This document shows, piece after piece, positions 43,235-51,798 of a stretch of 64,000 bases of DNA. Source of the stretch: Chloroflexota bacterium (GTDB taxonomy: Bacteria > Chloroflexota > Dehalococcoidia > Lucifugimonadales > Lucifugimonadaceae); contig JABIFF010000005.1 of assembly GCA_018650845.1 (NCBI GenBank), positions 1-64,000 on the forward strand, in the 5' to 3' direction. Within the stretch, counting starts at the first letter, position 1. Each line of letters opens with the position of its first letter. Under the pieces are notes generated by a model. That model searched no databases. It was not told where the DNA came from and saw only the letters and a list, made by a program, of their open reading frames with translations. A program made the position numbers and the translations under genes.

Positions 43235-43613
43235 GCGAGGCAGACTATAAGCCGAGTCCTGTACTGATGAGGAAGAGCCTCACCAGTGACGGTCATCCAT
43301 CTAGGCCTGCAATTGCTCGCAGGCTCAAGCAACCAACCCGGAAGCTACCCGAATCCGGTCATCACTTCCCTATTTGGTCTTGCACCGAGTGAGGTTTACC
43401 TTGCCCCGCATGTCGCCATCCGGGCGGTGCGCTCTTACCGCACCCTTTCAGCCTTACCGATGCGCCGATTTCTCGACGGTCCGGCGGTTTTCTTTCTGTT
43501 GCACTTTCTGTCGGGTCGCCCCGCCCTGCCGTTAGCAGGCACTCTGATTCATGAGGTGCTCGGACTTTCCTCCCCTACGCCTAAACGCAGCGGCGACCGT
43601 CCGTCCTCCTCGC
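43235..43613 (-). ncRNA. rnpB: RNase P RNA (bacterial type A)
   Basis: On the minus strand the 5' part carries the conserved P4/J-region GAGGAAAGTCCGAGC and the 3' part ends ACAGGACTCGGCTTATAG; both are signature segments of bacterial RNase P RNA. The ends (GCGAGG and CCTCGC) pair to form helix P1, which sets the limits used here (about 379 bases). The central part contains GGGTGCGGTAAGAGCGCACC, the usual conserved core. The ribozyme subunit cleaves tRNA 5' leaders together with RnpA. An open reading frame of 112 codons on the opposite strand across this gene is not believed. Confidence 0.93.
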
Positions 43614-43663
43614 GACATTTTTAAGGGTACAAGGTTTCGAACGGCAGGCGGTATCCCGAACAG

Positions 43664-43742
43664 TGTCATCCTGAGGTTCTCGAAGGACGACAGGCAACTG
43701 GCAGCAACCTTCGACGATGTCATGCTGAACTTGATTCAGTAT
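43664..43742. repeat. Repeat cluster after rnpB
   Basis: A 'catcctgaggttctcgaagg' unit (43664-43685, twin of 9268) and a single left REP arm TGTCATGCTGAACTTGATTC (from 43719). The latter has no partner arm 130 bases away. Confidence 0.6.
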
Positions 43743-43872
43743 TACGTGCGACGCTGAACAAATTTTCGACTTGGGCAAGCTCCCTGCTTCAATGGTAAAA
43801 GCTGCCACTAAACCACCACCCCACCAGATCCCTCGGCTGCCACTCGGGAAATCAGATTGTTGGTCCGCAAAA

Positions 43873-44002
43873 TGTCATGCTGAACTTGATTCAGTATTAC
43901 GTTCGAGACGCGACAACTCGTTGATCAAGGCAAGTCTGCTCAAAGCTGAGTCGACAGTAGTCCCCACTTCGGCTACTGATTCTGAATCGAGTTCAGAATG
44001 AC
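43873..44002. repeat. 130-bp REP pair element, copy 1
   Basis: A left arm (TGTCATGCTGAACTTGATTC...) and a right arm (ending GTTCAGAATGAC) are inverted relatives of each other, each containing a CTGAA/TTCAG palindrome. The distance from outer end to outer end is exactly 130 bases, as in two further copies. The interior is not palindromic. Confidence 0.75.
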
Positions 44003-44032
44003 AGTGACTGTGAAAACATTTCTCGTCGGAGC

Positions 44033-44875
44033 TTACGCGTGCGCCGCCAACCACGGCAAGACGACCGGCAGCATTTTCTCAGGGTACTCACGATTGATGT
44101 TGTGCCCTGCTCCAACGATTTTCTGCGAAGTGAACGAATCGCTGTTTGGAAGAATTCCAGCCAAGTAATCGTCAGGCAGAATTCCGCCAGCGTCTGGATC
44201 AGCTTGAAGCAGGATTACCGGTACCTGAATGTTTGCCAGCATCGCAGCAGGATCGTCGAAGCCTTTATACGTTCCTCCCACCACTCCACGCAGAATGTCG
44301 GCGTCCATCTGCAACAAGCACTCAGCCTTCCACTTAGAAAAATACTCTGGCTGGTTCGGAGTTGCTTCCTGCAATTTAGGAGCCATCTCCTCAATAGACA
44401 TTCCAGCTTCAATGAAATTTAAGTGAAGCTGGAAGCCGCTCATGGTTGGACTGCTATTGGCACGCGCTGGACGAACTCGACCAAATACTGCCGGGTCTTC
44501 AAGCACGACAGCCTTCAGGTTCGATGGCGGATTATTCGCCATGGCGACGGTATTGCCGCCACCCATCGAGTGCCCCCAGACGATGGTCGGTTCCTTGCAC
44601 ACGTTTTCCATCACGTAGCGAATGTCACGTGCGTGATCTTCACGCTCGTAGGCGCCTGAAGCGTGACCGGAGAACCCATGCCCACGCTGATCCATCGTGA
44701 TCACGTGGTAGTCATTTAGCAACTCGTCTATCACCCGCAAGAAGCCATCACGCCGGCTTGTTACTCCGTGGAGTAGAAGCAGCGTTGGGCCGTTGTTGGG
44801 TCCGACCGAGTAGCCAATTTCGATTTCACCAGTGTTGATCGTGTGATCTGTAAATCCGTTCAGCAGTAGTGGCAT
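44033..44875 (-). CDS. Alpha/beta hydrolase fold protein
   Basis: A 280-residue hydrolase: LLLLHGVTSRRDGF (oxyanion region), nucleophile elbow GHSMGGG, and histidine in GAGHNINRE, with the acid probably in LLQADPDAGG. The start at 44875 (MPLLLNGF) is chosen because the frame upstream opens only with a TTG. It is a soluble cytoplasmic-type enzyme; relatives include haloalkane/epoxide hydrolase- and carboxylesterase-like enzymes, so the substrate is open. It is leftward, between two REP pair elements. Confidence 0.82.
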   Translation of the reverse strand: MPLLLNGFTDHTINTGEIEIGYSVGPNNGPTLLLLHGVTSRRDGFLRVIDELLNDYHVITMDQRGHGFSGHASGAYEREDHARDIRYVMENVCKEPTIVWGHSMGGGNTVAMANNPPSNLKAVVLEDPAVFGRVRPARANSSPTMSGFQLHLNFIEAGMSIEEMAPKLQEATPNQPEYFSKWKAECLLQMDADILRGVVGGTYKGFDDPAAMLANIQVPVILLQADPDAGGILPDDYLAGILPNSDSFTSQKIVGAGHNINREYPEKMLPVVLPWLAAHA

Positions 44876-45003
44876 AAGTTCGGTCGGCTCCGATGAGACT
44901 GAGTTGCGGTAGGTATCGTCGAACGACACTTTACTCGTTGTGTCACAAGCAGCCAACAATTCCCGACCCTATTGCACAGGCAAGCCGATTTAATGCCCAA
45001 CGC

Positions 45004-45133
45004 TGTCATGCTGAACTTGATTCAGTATCACGTGCGAGCACGATCATATATTGAAGTTGAAAACAGTATTCGACTCTCGGTCGGCTACGGAATTCCGCTT
45101 TGGCTACTGATTCTGAATCGAGTTCAGAATGAC
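45004..45133. repeat. 130-bp REP pair element, copy 2
   Basis: Outer arms TGTCATGCTGAACTTGATTC and CTGATTCTGAATCGAGTTC...GAC as in copy 1, again exactly 130 bases end to end, but the interior (including GTGCGAGCACGATC) is unrelated. It lies between the hydrolase gene and ppdK. Confidence 0.75.
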
Positions 45134-45166
45134 GTGGCTCGCTTGAACGAACGTGCCGCCTGCACA

Positions 45167-47740
45167 CTAGACCGAAAGCGCCGCCTGCGCTGCTGCAAGT
45201 CTGGCGATTGGAATTCTGAACGGTGAGCAGGAAACATAATCGAGACCTGCAGCGTGGAAGAATTCGATCGAAGCAGGATCGCCACCATGCTCGCCACAGG
45301 CGCCAAAGCTCATGTGGTGACCGCTAGATTCAACCGATTCAACCGCCATGTTGATCAACTTCCCAACTCCAGAAACGTCAAGAGTTTCAAACGGATTGCT
45401 CACCAAAATGCCTTCTTCGGTGTACTTGCCCATGAACGCGTTCTCGGCGTCGTCACGAGAGAATCCCAAAGTCGTTTGCGTGAGGTCGTTTGTTCCGAAG
45501 CTGAAGAAGTCGGCAGCCTCGGTCATTTCATCGGCGACAACACACGTTCTAGGCAATTCGATCATCATGCCGATCGGCACATCAGAAACGGTCCGTTCGT
45601 CGAGAATCGCCTGAACGTTCTTCCTGAGCTTAACCATTTCGGAAATGAAGCCGACCATCGGCATCATGATCTGTGCCCGGGGCCAGATTCCGGATTCCAA
45701 GTAGACCTTTGCCGAAGCATCGGCGATAGCTCGCACCTGCATTTCATAAATCTCGGGGTAAACCAAGCCAAGCCTGCAACCCCGCATGCCCAGCATAGGA
45801 TTCGTCTCGCTGAGTTCGTCGATCCGGCGAGCGATTTCCGATGACGTTGCCTCCGATTTGTCTGGCAAGAACTCGTGAAGCGGTGGATCGAGTAATCGAA
45901 TAATCACCGGGCTTGTGCCAAGTTCGTTGAATATTCCGTAAAAATCTTCTGTTTGAATCGGCAGTAGCTCTTCGAGTGCTTCGGCTCGTGATTCAACATT
46001 GTTGGCAAGAATCATCGTTTGCATCTTCGGCAATCGATCTTCGCCAAAGAACATGTGCTCGGTTCGGCACAATCCGATTCCCTCAGCGCCGAATCGCTTG
46101 GCGTTCCGTGCGTCTGTTGGAGTATCGGCATTCGCCATTACTTTTAGGCGACGTTTCGAATCGGCCCAACTCAGCAACGTATCGAGCTCGCCTTCGTTGG
46201 AAGCTGCGACAAGATCGGGTTCGCCGATGATCACCGATCCCGTCGTGCCATCGATTGTTATCAGCGTGCCCTCGTCGTAGATCACGCCGAATATCGAAAT
46301 ATGCCTCGCTTCGAGGTCGACATCCAACCCCTCACACCCGGTGATACACGGCTTACCCATGCCCCTCGCCACGACGGCGGCATGTGACGTTAGACCGCCC
46401 TTTGCGGTGAGAATTCCCTGAGCAGCGATAAACCCGTGAATATCGTCTGGTGAAGTTTCGGGTCGAACCAGAATGACGTGCTCGCCCTTTTGCGCTCGTT
46501 GCTCAGCGATATCGGCGTCGAGAGTGATGAAGCCCACAGCTGCCCCAGGCGATGCACTCAGCCCTGTTGCGACTACATCCATTCCATGGTCAGCAGGAAG
46601 CTGAGGAAGAAGCAACTGGGTCAGATCTGAAGGATCGACTCGCATGATCGCTTCGTCCTCTGAAATCAGACCTTCTCCCGCCATATCGACTGCCATCTTC
46701 ACGCCGGCTTGAGCAGTTCGCTTGCCGTTTCGAGTTTGAAGAATAAACAGTTCATTTTGCTGAATGGTGAACTCGATATCCTGCATGTCACGGTTGTACT
46801 TTTCGAGCGTTTGCGTGTGCTTTAGTAGATCGAGATAGGCGTCAGGGAATATTTTTGCCATCGCCGTAACCGGTTCGGGCGTGCGAATGCCTGCAACCAC
46901 ATCTTCGCCCTGTGCCGATTGCAAGAATTCACCGTAGAGCTTGGCGTCGCCAGTAGAGGGATTTCGAGTGAAGCACACACCGGTTCCCGATTGTTCGCCA
47001 AGGTTTCCGAACACCATCGCTTGAACGTTTACGGCTGTTCCCAAAGTGTTCGGGATGCTTTGCATTTCACGGTAGGTCTGCGCTCGTTTGCCATGCCACG
47101 ATTCGAACACTGCCATTACACAGCGGTGAACCTGCTCGTAAGGATCTTGCGGGAACGGTTTTCCAACGCCAGCTTCAAAGACCTTTTTGAAACTGCCTAC
47201 AAGTGCTTCAAGACCTGATTCGCTAAGTGCCATCGGACTCTCAACTCGTTCGTCTTTTAAGGCAAGTTGGAGCACATCGTCGTAGGCTCGTTTGTCGATT
47301 CCTTCAACTACTTCGCCGTACATTTGAACGAGTCGGCGGTAAGAATCGAAGGCGAAATGTCGATTCTCCGAAGCGAGGGCCAGCGCTTCGACTGACAGGT
47401 CGTTCAAGCCAATATTGAGAATCGTGTCCATCATTCCCGGCATAGAAATGGGTGCGCCGGAACGAACAGAAACTAGAAGTGGATCGGTTGTGCCACCGAA
47501 TTGCTTATCGGTTTGCTTTTCAAGTTCGTTCAGCTGGCTGTTGAAAGATTGCCAGAACTCGCTGGAGAGCCTGCTGCCCTGTTCGTAGTAGACCTTGCAG
47601 GCGTCGGTCGAAACGACAAATCCGGGAGGGACAGGTATGCCTATCTGAGTCATCTTCGAAAGACCGAAGCCTTTACCACCAAGCACTTCGGGACCAACGA
47701 TGCTTGTATCTCGAAAATCGAAGATGAACTGTGCCGTCAT
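45167..47740 (-). CDS. ppdK: Pyruvate, phosphate dikinase
   Basis: The enzyme converts pyruvate, ATP and phosphate to PEP, AMP and pyrophosphate, reversibly. Length (857) is normal. The ATP-grasp N-terminal domain starts FDFRDTSIVGPEVLGGKGFGL, the phospho-histidine is in GGLTSHAAVVARG (about residue 453), and the C-terminal PEP-binding TIM barrel has the catalytic cysteine in SFGACGEHGGDP. The ATG at 47740 with AGGAG eight bases upstream is preferred. With pyk located 4 kb away it sets the PEP/pyruvate balance. It is followed by a REP pair element and preceded by a repeat-rich gap. Confidence 0.95.
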   Translation of the reverse strand: MTAQFIFDFRDTSIVGPEVLGGKGFGLSKMTQIGIPVPPGFVVSTDACKVYYEQGSRLSSEFWQSFNSQLNELEKQTDKQFGGTTDPLLVSVRSGAPISMPGMMDTILNIGLNDLSVEALALASENRHFAFDSYRRLVQMYGEVVEGIDKRAYDDVLQLALKDERVESPMALSESGLEALVGSFKKVFEAGVGKPFPQDPYEQVHRCVMAVFESWHGKRAQTYREMQSIPNTLGTAVNVQAMVFGNLGEQSGTGVCFTRNPSTGDAKLYGEFLQSAQGEDVVAGIRTPEPVTAMAKIFPDAYLDLLKHTQTLEKYNRDMQDIEFTIQQNELFILQTRNGKRTAQAGVKMAVDMAGEGLISEDEAIMRVDPSDLTQLLLPQLPADHGMDVVATGLSASPGAAVGFITLDADIAEQRAQKGEHVILVRPETSPDDIHGFIAAQGILTAKGGLTSHAAVVARGMGKPCITGCEGLDVDLEARHISIFGVIYDEGTLITIDGTTGSVIIGEPDLVAASNEGELDTLLSWADSKRRLKVMANADTPTDARNAKRFGAEGIGLCRTEHMFFGEDRLPKMQTMILANNVESRAEALEELLPIQTEDFYGIFNELGTSPVIIRLLDPPLHEFLPDKSEATSSEIARRIDELSETNPMLGMRGCRLGLVYPEIYEMQVRAIADASAKVYLESGIWPRAQIMMPMVGFISEMVKLRKNVQAILDERTVSDVPIGMMIELPRTCVVADEMTEAADFFSFGTNDLTQTTLGFSRDDAENAFMGKYTEEGILVSNPFETLDVSGVGKLINMAVESVESSGHHMSFGACGEHGGDPASIEFFHAAGLDYVSCSPFRIPIARLAAAQAALSV

Positions 47741-48004
47741 CACTGCAACTCCTATCGACCGGGCCAAACCCGATTGAACAACGCGCTTCCACATATGTGG
47801 GCTTTGGTTATTGCGACCAACCCACGGATTACACGCTCAGTTGCTTGTCGGTTTCACGCTTAGCACCAAGCATGTAACTCTCACTGACTCACAACTACAT
47901 CATCGTGAATTTGGTGATGAGGTAACAGGAATACTCGTAGTTATTTCGTGAGCGAAAGTGGTCGTGTGGCAGTAATCTGTGCAGGTACTGCGTACTGCAT
48001 CGAG

Positions 48005-48028
48005 ATCCTGAATCAAGTTCAGGATGAC
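48005..48028. repeat. REP-like hairpin
   Basis: ATCCTGAA-tcaag-TTCAGGAT followed by GAC, with the same flanks as the unit at 34213. Confidence 0.7.
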
Positions 48029-48057
48029 GCGGTTGAGCGTGGTTGGGTTTGTGCCTG

Positions 48058-48327
48058 TCCCCTCTCCTTCGGGAGAGGCTAGGGAGAGGGTAGATTGCAG
48101 ATAGCGACAAGTCATCCTATGACGCCAGAGCCATCACGAGATTGCAGCTTGAGCCGAGTCGTCCTACGACGAGCGCGACTAACGCCAGACTGTGACCCGC
48201 GACCAAGCCGTCCGACGACGCCCGGAGCTGACAAATCCTCCCCCGGACGGGGGGAGTTAGAGGGGGAGATTGCAGCGAGAGCCGAGTGTTCGACGGCGAG
48301 CGCGATCAACGTCGCGACTAACACTAA
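48058..48327. repeat. Repeat cluster: CCTCTCC hairpin and family A modules
   Basis: 48058-48090 holds CCCCTCTCC-ttc-GGGAGAGGCTAGGGAGAGGG. From 48120 follow family A modules in alternate orientation: AGCCGAGTCGTCCTACGACGAGCGCGAC, then GCGACCAAGCCGTCCGACGACGCCCGGAGC, then the CTCCCCCGGACGGGGGGAG hairpin with AGTTAGAGGGGGAGATTGCAGC, and AGCCGAGTGTTCGACGGCGAGCGCGATC. The order differs from 716-1033, showing that the modules reshuffle. The preceding gap (47741-48004) has no recognised feature. Confidence 0.7.
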
Positions 48328-49292
48328 GACGTGTGCGGAATTACGTCAGGCGGAATTACGCCTAGCTTGCCAGCCTGATAATCGGCAAACGCCTGCTGAA
48401 GCTCTTCCTGAGTGTTCATCACAAACGGACCGTACCAAGCGACCGGCTCACGAATTGGCTGTCCACCAAGCAGAAGTATTTCCAGATCGGGAGACTTACT
48501 GTCCTGCTCTTCATCGGCAGAGAAAACCAGAGAATCGCCCGTACCGAACACTGCCGTCTGACCAAGATGAATCGGATTACGATTTGGTCCAACTGTTCCG
48601 TTTCCAGCAAGCACGTAAGCAAGTGCGTTGTACTCAGGATTCCACGGTAGTTCCACCTGTGCACCGGGACTCACCGTGGCGTGAACATAAGTGATCGGTG
48701 AGTAGGTGATACCGGGACCATCATGGCCATCGAGCGATCCGGCGATCACACGAATTAGCGCACCGCCGTCATCTGAACTAAGTAGAGACAAATTCGTACG
48801 AGAAATATCCTGATAACGCGGCTTTGCCCACTTCTTGTCACGAGGCAGGTTCACCCACAGCTGGGTCCCATGAATAGTTCCACCGCTGACAACGATCTCT
48901 TCAGTTGGCACTTCTATATGCAGTATTCCGGCGCCAGCAGTCATCCACTGCGTGTCGCCATCGCTAATAACTCCACCGCCACCTTCGGAATCACGGTGCT
49001 TGAATTCGCCCTCGATCATGTAGGTGACCGTTTCGAATCCACGGTGCGGATGCCACGGAGTGCCCTTCGCCTCGCCAGCGCGCCATTCGTTTTCGCCCAT
49101 CTGATCCAACATGATGAACGGATCGAGGTGCTGTTGAGGAATTCCAGCGAACCCACGTCGCACTGGAAAGCCTTCGCCTTCAAATCCAGAAGGAGCGGTA
49201 GTGATAGTCACAACGGGTCGAACTACTCCGCCGGCAGCAGGGAGCGCTACACGATCTAAAGCAAGAATATTGTCGACTGTTACGGCGGGCAT
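48324..49292 (-). CDS. Pirin family protein
   Basis: A 322-residue bicupin. The N-terminal domain contains the metal-binding motifs WHPHRGFETVTYMIEG and AGAGILHIEVP, giving the His, His, His, Glu ligand set of pirins; the C-terminal domain is a second cupin without those ligands. The ATG at 49292 has GGAGA five bases upstream. Pirins act as iron-binding co-regulators or as quercetin-type dioxygenases. An operator-like palindrome sits 70 bases upstream, suggesting control by a HxlR- or MarR-type regulator, as is common for pirin genes. Confidence 0.88.
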   Translation of the reverse strand: MPAVTVDNILALDRVALPAAGGVVRPVVTITTAPSGFEGEGFPVRRGFAGIPQQHLDPFIMLDQMGENEWRAGEAKGTPWHPHRGFETVTYMIEGEFKHRDSEGGGGVISDGDTQWMTAGAGILHIEVPTEEIVVSGGTIHGTQLWVNLPRDKKWAKPRYQDISRTNLSLLSSDDGGALIRVIAGSLDGHDGPGITYSPITYVHATVSPGAQVELPWNPEYNALAYVLAGNGTVGPNRNPIHLGQTAVFGTGDSLVFSADEEQDSKSPDLEILLLGGQPIREPVAWYGPFVMNTQEELQQAFADYQAGKLGVIPPDVIPHTS

Positions 49293-49361
49293 GATTTTCT
49301 CCAGCACTTAGCCAGCACTTAGAAGGCTAAGAAGTAGCGATTCGTACATCAGAATAATTGC

Positions 49362-49378
49362 ACTTACTAATAGTAAGT
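49362..49378 (-). promoter_or_regulatory. Perfect palindromic operator upstream of pirin
   Basis: ACTTACTA-a-TAGTAAGT: eight bases on each side of one central base are perfectly complementary. It is 70 bases upstream of the pirin start and fits the TACT/AGTA-type sites recognised by HxlR/MarR-family regulators. No such regulator gene is in the window. Confidence 0.6.
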
Positions 49379-49452
49379 TGATAACAACAAGTTAGCAAGT
49401 CGTTATACACATCAGATGCAAAAATTCCGAAAAGGATTCTTAAACGATCCCG

Positions 49453-50898
49453 TTAGGTTCGCGGAATTACTTCGACGCTGTCTTCGCCTGTGATCACACG
49501 TTCAAGCAATGACGATGCTGCAGCTTTCGCAAGCGCAACATCGGTGCCTTGAATTTCAGTGAGAAGTTTCTCGACATCAACCGGTTCGACATTTTCGGAG
49601 CCAATGCTAGCTCGTGCCTGTTCGAGCCGTTCTAACGGCGCGGCCAGATCGTTCAGTGTGCCGTACGCGGAAGCTACCGATCTAACTGCCCTACTGAACT
49701 CGCGCTCTGCCTCTGAAATCTCTTCTGCCAGAGTATCGCCAACCACAGGTCGCAGTTTTTTCTTGATGCGAAGTCCCCACCGCTGAACCTGCTCAATTAC
49801 AGCCTTTTCAAGTTCATCTGCGTGCCAAGACGAATGCCGAGATACGCCGACTTCCCGTTCGTTGCGTGCGTCACGTGACGGACATTCGTAGTAGCGGTAC
49901 GACTTGGAAGCAGAGGTCCCGTCGACGCGCTTCCATGCACGACGTCGCGTCAGACCTGAAAGACCTCTTCCGCAAAGATCGCAGCGTGCGATTCCTCCGA
50001 GCAGGTATGGTGGCTCGGTGGCTCGTCGACGAACCGGTTTGCGAGTTTTCGTTACGGCGTCGGCCCGATTAAATATTTCTCGATCGATTAGCGGTTCGTG
50101 GCTACCGGCGATTCGAACGCCGTAGCGTGTGTACGTGCCCAGATAAGTCCGATTTTTGAGAATGCCAGAAACAGCCAATGCCGACCATGGCCGACCTGTA
50201 CGAGTCAAAAGCCCACGATCGTTTAGCGAACGAGCAATAGCCCGTAGTCCGGGACCACCGAGTGGTTTCGAATTTTCAGCGTGCCAGGGGCCGGCATAAG
50301 TTTCAAATATTTCGCGAACGATTTCAGATTCGCCCTCAGCCGGTTTCAGCAAGCCGTCAGTGCCAGCTTCATAACCGAACGGGGTTCGCCCCAACACTTC
50401 ACCACGTGATGCTTTGGCAACAATGGCGTCTCGAATACGCGCCTGGCGTTGTGGTGATCTTCCACCTAGCCCAAGTAGCTCTTCGCCGCTCTGAAGGGCA
50501 TCAGGTCGATTCGGATCCGTGCACCGAACTTCGGTTCCGAGTCGTTCTAGCTCAAGCAGTCGAGTAACAAGCGTTTCGATATCTTCAGCTAAATGCGATG
50601 CGTCAGGAACGATCACCAGCGCTAAACGAGCGTTTGCGCCTTTGAACGACGCGATCATTTGGCGATAACGATCGTGCCTTGCATCGAAATCGTTGACTTG
50701 CTCATCTTCGCTGGGCTCGAACCAGTTGACTAGCTGGTGAGAATTTCGCTGGCAGTAAAGTTCGATTTCTGCGCGCGGACTAAGACGATCACCAGAATCA
50801 AAAACGTCCCCATCATTTTGACTTTCGTCATCATGATTCAGGGACGCGTTCTTACTTTGACTTTGGGCGGGTTCGCTATGGAATCCGACTGCCCGCAA
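49453..50898 (-). CDS. Large serine recombinase homologue with degenerate catalytic domain
   Basis: A 481-residue protein with the large serine recombinase layout: N-terminal resolvase-like domain (1-165), Recombinase domain (RIRDAIVAKASRGEVLGRTPFGYEAG, later RSLNDRGLLTRTGRPWSALAVSGILKNRTYLG), zinc ribbon (RCDLCGRGLS and YYECPSRD) and a C-terminal coiled coil. The catalytic serine of the AVGYxRVST motif is Pro10 in AVGFHSEPA, and the DRLSR arginines are DASHL (99-103). A 25-residue polar insert follows the first strand. A TTG start directly abuts the stop of the zinc-ribbon gene, so the two are one operon. It cannot catalyse normal serine recombination; DNA binding only is likely. No attachment sites or mobile element genes surround it. 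Confidence 0.85.
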   Translation of the reverse strand: MRAVGFHSEPAQSQSKNASLNHDDESQNDGDVFDSGDRLSPRAEIELYCQRNSHQLVNWFEPSEDEQVNDFDARHDRYRQMIASFKGANARLALVIVPDASHLAEDIETLVTRLLELERLGTEVRCTDPNRPDALQSGEELLGLGGRSPQRQARIRDAIVAKASRGEVLGRTPFGYEAGTDGLLKPAEGESEIVREIFETYAGPWHAENSKPLGGPGLRAIARSLNDRGLLTRTGRPWSALAVSGILKNRTYLGTYTRYGVRIAGSHEPLIDREIFNRADAVTKTRKPVRRRATEPPYLLGGIARCDLCGRGLSGLTRRRAWKRVDGTSASKSYRYYECPSRDARNEREVGVSRHSSWHADELEKAVIEQVQRWGLRIKKKLRPVVGDTLAEEISEAEREFSRAVRSVASAYGTLNDLAAPLERLEQARASIGSENVEPVDVEKLLTEIQGTDVALAKAAASSLLERVITGEDSVEVIPRT

Positions 50899-51600
50899 TT
50901 ATTGTTCTGTCAGGAGAGCCCTGCCACAGCTGCAGGGAATAGGGCCGTCAGCCGCTCGAAGTCGAGTCAGCTCACCAACAGGGAGTCGAACTGCACAACC
51001 CTGGCAAACGCCACGGTCGACACGTACAACTGCGATACCTCGGTTAGATCGGAACAAGCGTGTGTATCGAGCGAGGTCTTCTTCAGGAATCTGCGATGCT
51101 TCGGCGTTGCGGGTTTCAAGCATTTCGTTGAATGCTGTTCCACGCTTAGCCTTTTCCGACCGGAGCTCTACCTGCCGAGTCTCCCAGGTCTTTTCTCGAT
51201 CGCTGAGTTCTTTGGTCAAATCTTCGAACTGCTGACGAGCGTGCTCTGCAGCTACTTCAGCCGGAGCAATCGATTCTTCAATCTGCGCTAGGTTTCGTCG
51301 GGCTGCCGAGTGTTCGGTCTCGATAGCCGTGAGCTCTCGAACATTGGTGATTGCGCCACCATAAAGTCGGGATTCCAGTTCTGCGACCTGTTCTTTCAGT
51401 GTCGCTAGATCGGATTCAAGCCGGGCGGTTTCAACCTTGGCTTCTAATTCCCGAACTCGGGTCTTCTCGCAGGTGTCCCTCAGCTCAGGAAGTCCACCTT
51501 CAGAGCTAAGCTCTTTCTCAACCTCCCTATATTCACGACGTTTCAGAGCTAGAGCCTGGTCAGTATCTTGAAGGGAAAGGAGAGATTGTGCGATTGTCAC
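50899..51600 (-). CDS. C4-type zinc-ribbon coiled-coil protein
   Basis: A 233-residue protein: a long coiled coil (from LLSLQDTDQALALKRREYREVEKEL to about residue 170) followed by a C-terminal zinc ribbon with CQGC and CSCG (VCQGCAVRLPVGELTRLRAADGPIPCSCG). This is the pattern of the CdsZ/zinc-ribbon regulatory proteins (zf-RING_7 group) that are broadly conserved and proposed to act in RNA or nucleic-acid functions. The GTG at 51600 with AGGA upstream is chosen; a longer frame from 51783 lies in the promoter region of pyk. The recombinase-like gene follows with no space, suggesting coupled expression. Confidence 0.82.
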   Translation of the reverse strand: MTIAQSLLSLQDTDQALALKRREYREVEKELSSEGGLPELRDTCEKTRVRELEAKVETARLESDLATLKEQVAELESRLYGGAITNVRELTAIETEHSAARRNLAQIEESIAPAEVAAEHARQQFEDLTKELSDREKTWETRQVELRSEKAKRGTAFNEMLETRNAEASQIPEEDLARYTRLFRSNRGIAVVRVDRGVCQGCAVRLPVGELTRLRAADGPIPCSCGRALLTEQ

Positions 51601-51733
51601 GTAGTGATCCTGAGGTCCGAAAATGGCGGAAAGTTGCCGGGGGGTTCTATTGAATACTAGTCCTATGAGTTTCGGTGTCAAATCCGCATGGGCTATCCTC
51701 ACCCCAAAAACAGGCCAACCTGTCATCGGAAAT

Positions 51734-51750
51734 GTGTATCCTCGATACAC
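51734..51750. promoter_or_regulatory. Perfect inverted repeat between the zinc-ribbon gene and pyk
   Basis: GTGTATC-ctc-GATACAC: seven complementary bases on either side of a three-base centre. It lies 49 bases before the pyk start and between divergent transcripts, so it is a candidate operator for either one. Confidence 0.5.
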
Positions 51751-51798
51751 CGTTTTATGATGAAGTAGTACTTCCCTATCCAATATTTGGAGATTCGA

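Noticed and set aside
43286-43624. A 112-codon frame opposite rnpB
   Set aside because: The strand opposite is a structured RNA gene with conserved RNase P signatures.
45254-45844. A 196-codon frame opposite ppdK
   Set aside because: The sense strand is a complete PpdK with active-site residues.
49453-50898. Treating the serine recombinase as part of an integrated element
   Set aside because: No attachment duplications, cargo or phage genes were seen, and the flanks are core genes (pirin, pyk).
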